DNA of 64,000 nucleotides from assembly GCA_001936135.1 (NCBI GenBank), contig CP012819.1:1521501-1585500 (forward strand), given 5' to 3'. Shown piece by piece: positions 59,481-64,000 of the stretch. Under the pieces are notes generated by a model that saw nothing but the letters and a program-made list of their open reading frames with translations, was not told the DNA's origin and made no database searches. Source of the DNA: Saccharomycopsis fibuligera x Saccharomycopsis cf. fibuligera (Eukaryota; Ascomycota; Saccharomycetes; Ascoideales; Saccharomycopsidaceae). Each line of letters begins with the position of its first letter. The first letter of the stretch is position 1. Made by a program: the position numbers and the translations under genes.

Positions 59481-61703
59481 CACACTAACTTAATTAGCGC
59501 ATATTTGAATACCAATGTTCTAGCGCTAATTCCTTGGAAGACTATATCTACAACTTCCATTAAAACTGGGGCCAAAATCAATTATCAAGACTATAGTATA
59601 AGCTGACGCAGCATCACCCAAACCAGGGCGGCAGCCTCATGCATATCACTGCGGTTATGGTGTCTTTTTTACGTTTAAGATATTTTAAGATTTATTGTTC
59701 TTTTTCTGCTACTTCATGCGCGTAAACTAAATTTTCCGATGCGTTTCAATTATTGAGTCCCAATTTTCACTGATTAAAAGCTAGAAATCTAGAATTTGTA
59801 TTTTGCAGTTACATCCCGTTAAAATACTATACGATAATCATGTAATATTGTAATTTGAATCACCACCGTACATATGCGTTTTTATTTGATCGCCGACGAG
59901 AGGCTGGCACAGAAAACTCCGCCGCAATATATTAGCTATAGCTAGCTGAGCCAAATAGGAAGGTCCTACGAAATCTTAAAACTCTTGATGCGTGTATTTG
60001 CAAAATCTCTTTGAAGAAAAGAGAGAGTAAATTGCAATCACGAGGTACGCCTGTATCAACCAGGTCAATCGCTTACCACAATCTAACGATGAAAGATTAT
60101 TTTTGGTCAGTATGAGAGGCAATCTCAATTGTATGCCAATACAGAATTGTTGTATTCGATTTATGGATACTACATGATGCGCTAATAGGCATAAATATGC
60201 TATAACAAGTGCTATAATGCAGGTATCAAACACCGCTCAATATGCTTATTGGCCAAGTCATCGTATGAGCCGCAGCTAGTATTTCTCATCAACTGTGAAA
60301 GAATGCCTACCTGGGAAGCATCTTGATTGGAATATTGTCGCTAACTATCTGTGTTGGCTTTTGCGTTGTTTATTCCTTGATTGCGACTCTTTGACTCGCT
60401 GCGGCTTAAGTTGTGTTTACATTTCCTTTTGAATAATAGCCGGCATGGAAAATGCGCAGGTGTGACCTGTGGATGCGCTGGTGTCTATCCACAAGCTGAT
60501 AGGATGCTGAATGGAATGAGTGGTCTTCAAATCAAAATAGAAACCACATATCCTTGAAGGGCGCAAATTTCTTTTTATTTCTGCCAGACTGAAGAGGATG
60601 ATCACATGTATCTGCAATGTTACAATATTTTATAGTATACGTTGAGGCAGATGCAGTGGAGATTAGTCTACCGTGCACATACATCTTAGCGAACCCTGCT
60701 GCTGCTGATTCCGCTGCTGTGCTTTAAAAGTCAGGCGATGTCTTGGTTATGGCCTTGCACAGTTTGAATGAAAATTTTTTCCAATTTACGAGCGTTTTAG
60801 CAATAAGGGCGAACATCTAATTGGGCCGCTTTTGCATGTCTCAACTGTTGGACAGTTGCAGTCCGTAATATCTATTCATGGTAGTAATATTGGTATTAAC
60901 AAATGTTCTATTAGTGTATCATCATCAGTGCACAGTTAGGCGAGATTCGGTACATGTAGGACGCTATTTCTGTTGTGGCATGATGCTGCTGGCTTTGTTT
61001 CCTCACGGAAAGATAATTTCCACATATCATGTATTGTATACCAGGATTCACGAAATGATTTCAGCGTGAATTTGTCAAAATATCTGCGATCTTCTTTTCA
61101 GGATCAGCAGTGGTTTCCCCAGGATTGATATGTTTGTGACAAAAATGGAAACGCTTTTATTTTGTTTACCGTTTTGTTTACACTGCTTTGCCCATGTAGA
61201 AAGAAAAAGACAAAAGACAGCTTGTAGGGGCAATGAATGCGAACAAGAAACACGTTCAGTGTTTTGAAACTCATGCTTTTTGTTTCGCGGAATACGGACA
61301 GCGTGAACTCTTTTATAGCTTTTATTATAGTATAACATCTCCTCAGGATTCGTAGTAAGACAAGCCAAGAAACAGCCAACAGCACGCCAGTAGTATGAAT
61401 AAGATTTCAAGCGCAGAAAAAAAAAAAAGAAAAAAAAAAAAAAACCAAAGCAAATAGCAAGAAAGAAAAGAAAAAGAATACAAGACAAGAGTACCAAAAC
61501 ACGTAAACAGCAGCATGCCGAAAAACAGCAAAATAAGAAAACAATAAAAACATAAAGCATTGATGAAGAAAAAACATAAACATAACTATTTCATTCCGTC
61601 GTAACTAATTCTTTGAAAAATAAAGCACCCACAGATAGATCGCTCCACTGATTTGATTACTAGGTCACCGTCTATGGTTTTGACTTTTTTTTAGAGGAGG
61701 AAT

Positions 61704-62495
61704 TTAAGATAGAACCGCCGGCTGAGTATTCTTGCTGCCGTCTTGCTGACTATCTGGACTATTGGTCAGTTGCTGTTGCTGCTGTTGCTGCTGCTGCATG
61801 TTGTTATTGAGAACTTTTCTCTTGCCATACGTAGTGGGCGTTGCTCCGTTGGAGGTGCTGCTGCCACCAGCAGCAATGGTGTTGCTGTTGATAAAGCCTT
61901 GAACATTTGTAGACGAGTGAGCACTAACGATTCCACTGCCGCTCGTCATTGACGAGCTTCCTGACGCATTAGAGCACATGCTATTCCGAGAAGACGAACA
62001 AGTGGTGCCGCCGGTCGATAAATCGCTGTGTCTTCTAGCGAACGACGGATAAGCGCTGCTGAAGGCGTTTGAATTGCTAGAACTGTAGCTGTTGCTGCTC
62101 TGATGTAAGCTGCCGTTGGCCACACCACCGCCAACACTATTGCCCAAACAGTCAAAATTGCTGCTGCTGTTGCTGTTGTTGATTGTTGCATACAACGGGC
62201 TGAATTTGCATATTGGGTTTGGATTTGTGTATGTAGTCACGATTTCTTCTGGACTGTACGGCAAATCGCCGCTGGTGTGTGTGTTACTACTGCTGCTGGC
62301 AGAGAGGGAAGCGTAATTTATGTTAGAGTCGCTGTTTCTGTTGGGTTGTGTTTGCTGTTGTTGTGTCTGCTGTTGCTGCTGTTGCTGCTGCTGTTGCTGC
62401 TGCTGTTGCTGCTGCTGCTCTTCTTGTAGTCTTTGAAGCTTAACCTGACGCTCCTTGAGCTTCTGAAGCCTCCAAGATACATCGCTGCTAGCCAT
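61704..62495 (-). CDS. Q/S-rich orphan protein
   Basis: The 263-residue product is not recognised. It begins MASSDVSWRLQKLKERQVKL, a basic helix that runs into a poly-Gln tract (about residues 25-50, with a second run near 245). The middle is Ser/Asn-rich with YSPEEIVTTY and KFSPLYATI, and a late basic TYGKRKVL. No transmembrane segment and no named domain. I used the ATG at complement 62493-62495; the open frame continues to 62681 but without ATG. Composition is typical of transcription regulators or RNA-binding scaffolds, which is only a suggestion. Confidence 0.6.
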   Translation of the reverse strand: MASSDVSWRLQKLKERQVKLQRLQEEQQQQQQQQQQQQQQQQQTQQQQTQPNRNSDSNINYASLSASSSSNTHTSGDLPYSPEEIVTTYTNPNPICKFSPLYATINNSNSSSNFDCLGNSVGGGVANGSLHQSSNSYSSSNSNAFSSAYPSFARRHSDLSTGGTTCSSSRNSMCSNASGSSSMTSGSGIVSAHSSTNVQGFINSNTIAAGGSSTSNGATPTTYGKRKVLNNNMQQQQQQQQQLTNSPDSQQDGSKNTQPAVLS

Positions 62496-62754
62496 TGCTG
62501 ATATGTTGAGTGTTGTTCGGCGCTTGTCTTTTTGAAGAATAGGATCCAGCCTAAGTTTCCCAAAAGACAGATAAGTGGATAAAATGATAATTGGCGAAAA
62601 TGTAAACAGCAGTCCAAAGGAACAAGAAAAGAAGAATTGTGAAAGAATCGAAATAAGAGGAAAGGAGCTGGAGGAATTCACGCATATATAAATTCACCGA
62701 ACGAGCGAAAGTACAGGTCATGTTCCCACACTAATGAAAGCGCCGGCCCTTGTT

Positions 62755-62788
<34 letters not shown>

Positions 62789-64000
62789 TCTGCGATGTGC
62801 GCTTGGAATCGGCTCGAGTAAAACTCAAACATTTGCCTAAAACAGAATGTCAGCCCTTAGCGAGCTTAAAACTCAGCTAATACCAGTCGCACAACCGAGT
62901 GCAGTCAATTAGGTTCTGGGAACAAAAGCAAAAATAAAAAAAAATAAAAAAAGAGTATGAGAGTTGCAGCTTGTTGCATGCAAGTTTCTGCGCGTTCCTG
63001 CCATTACTGAGCATTGTCTCGCAGCGCAGTGCCTGTGGCAAGAGCATCCACCAACAAGCCGATGGACAACTGTAAGTAGCCGCTGGTGGTGGTGGGCGGG
63101 AGGTGATGATGATGATGGTGATAGTGATGGCGGCGATGGCGGCGATGGCGGCGATATGCCTTAAGGCTCTCGGGGGCTCTGACGGCCGTGCCCTTTTACG
63201 GTCGCTGCCATGCCGTACCCCTTTAGCGTTCCCACCATACTTCTATTCACTGATACAGGGCATTGCAATTCGAAAAAGAAAAAACTTGTCTGGGAGAGAA
63301 CGGACCGCGGGTCCGCCCAAAACACCAATACGCAAACGCGTTTACACAGTATTTATTCATTGCCCAGCGGTTGCGATCATTCTTTCTGCTGAATGCCAGC
63401 GCACGGACTGTACTCACATTAACCCTTCCTCGCAGGGCAAGCTGCAACGCAAGGAAAACCCGGCCATTGCAGAGATTACTGTTCTCGAAAGCCAACCCAA
63501 AGATAAAGGACCAGGACCGGGACCAGGACCATGGCCGGGACCAGGACCGGGACCAGGGCCAGCCAACGTAGCTCAAACCTTTTGTCAGCAGAGGGCCATA
63601 CCAAGAGCTTTAAATTGGCATACACATATCGGCATTATTTCACCGCTCCTGGCAAACCAAAAGGTGCAATGTTACGAGATACACCTGTGTACCCAAGGTA
63701 CTCACTGATTTTGCGTCCTTGTCTCTTGATATTAATATTCCCATTTAAAATTTATGCCTCCTGCTCTGCGCTCTGCGACGCGGTGGCATGCGTCTGCCTG
63801 CAAGAAACGCAGCGCTGTAATTTGCGAACCTTAACTTGCACCTGGAGAAGGATATAAGCTTTAGCGGCGCATGTTAATGCTGCAAGCCGTATGTTTGACG
63901 TCTGATGTTCTTTTTACTGTTAGTTTGACCCTATCAGATCTATCAAGGTATCGACATAGACCTGATGGCGAAGGCATTGAAGAAAAAAAAAGGTAAAAAA
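62496..64000. other. Upstream region of the orphan gene, GC-rich with simple repeats
   Basis: A TATATAAA-type element for the orphan gene lies at 62683-62692 (minus strand) and a T30 run at 62756-62785. From 63030 the sequence turns G/C-rich, with GATGGCGGC x3 (63126-63155) and GGACCA/GGACCG hexamers (63508-63560). A 201-codon + frame at 63103-63708 is driven by these repeats and matches nothing I know. No supported gene. Confidence 0.45.
63508..63560. repeat. GGACCA/GGACCG hexamer repeat
   Basis: About nine 6-bp units, mostly alternating A and G at the last base, with one ATGGCC interruption. Read in one frame it gives Gly-Pro repeats. Confidence 0.9.

Larger units (their letters stand above)
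56588..61703. other. Gene desert, about 5.1 kb
   Basis: No intact gene between the tRNA and the Q/S-rich orphan gene, which is very long for this genome. It contains the kinesin-like relic (57735-58230), a TA run (59050-59076), A26 (59231-59256), a 16-bp triplication (59433-59480) and an A-rich patch near 61420-61445. ORFs here (for example 57429-57719, 59976-60233, 61075-61560) show no family or start context. Confidence 0.55.

Noticed and set aside
63103-63708. 201-codon frame with Gly-Pro repeats
   Set aside because: Open because of simple repeats; start falls in GAT repeats and no domain is present.
1-64000. CRISPR arrays, rRNA operons, bacterial operon signals
   Set aside because: None seen; all repeats are simple or tandem and the gene content is fungal nuclear.

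Overview
The window is nuclear DNA of a budding yeast, most likely from the CUG-Ser clade (Debaryomycetaceae/Metschnikowiaceae). Genes are compact and mostly intronless. The two introns found have consensus GTAAGT or GTATGT donors and a perfect TACTAAC branch site. Two genes encode likely accessory subunits of mitochondrial complex I, which Saccharomyces lacks. CTG is almost absent as a leucine codon: I find none in the 644-codon dihydroxyacetone kinase. The in-frame CTGs I checked fall at variable protein positions, one of them in the GRIP domain of the golgin, where serine fits. I cannot name the species. Residues are quoted with the standard code, so any CTG would read Ser in this clade.

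Left part (1-9 kb, partly GC-rich): the 3' part of a HAD sugar phosphatase, a 7-bp minisatellite, an Aro8/Aro9-type aminotransferase whose composition changes from GC-rich to AT-rich inside the gene, an RBBP4-family histone-binding WD40 protein with an acidic tail, a YNL134C-like oxidoreductase, and a small bacterial-looking thioredoxin-reductase-like flavoprotein divergent from the first of a family of transporters.

8.9-22.2 kb is an array of DHA2 (14-TM) MFS transporters undergoing birth and death. It has four intact genes, one chimeric 3' fragment, and two heavily decayed copies that ordinary ORF calling misses (about 10.88-11.69 kb and 21.17-22.2 kb). A tandem duplication of about 3.8 kb made the last intact gene. 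Its junction lies at 17416-17418, where a decayed transporter was joined to the tail of the second transporter.

22.8-56.6 kb is ordinary housekeeping sequence: GH18 chitinase, dihydroxyacetone kinase, NDUFS5-like complex I subunit (hidden intron), APD1, ER protein disulfide isomerase, MRPS9, ALO1, MSC1, RSC9, a domesticated hAT-type BED zinc-finger protein, a Gcr1/Hot1/Msn1-type transcription factor, golgin IMH1, a B12D/NDUFA4-like subunit, a YPR011C-type mitochondrial carrier (one intron) and tRNA-Val(AAC). A GC-rich island with a TATA box upstream and a T run downstream (42.4-42.96 kb) may be a structured RNA gene.

56.6-61.7 kb is a gene desert of about 5.1 kb holding what looks like a shattered kinesin motor on the minus strand. 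The window ends with a Q/S-rich orphan gene (61.7-62.5 kb) and a GC-rich stretch with simple repeats.
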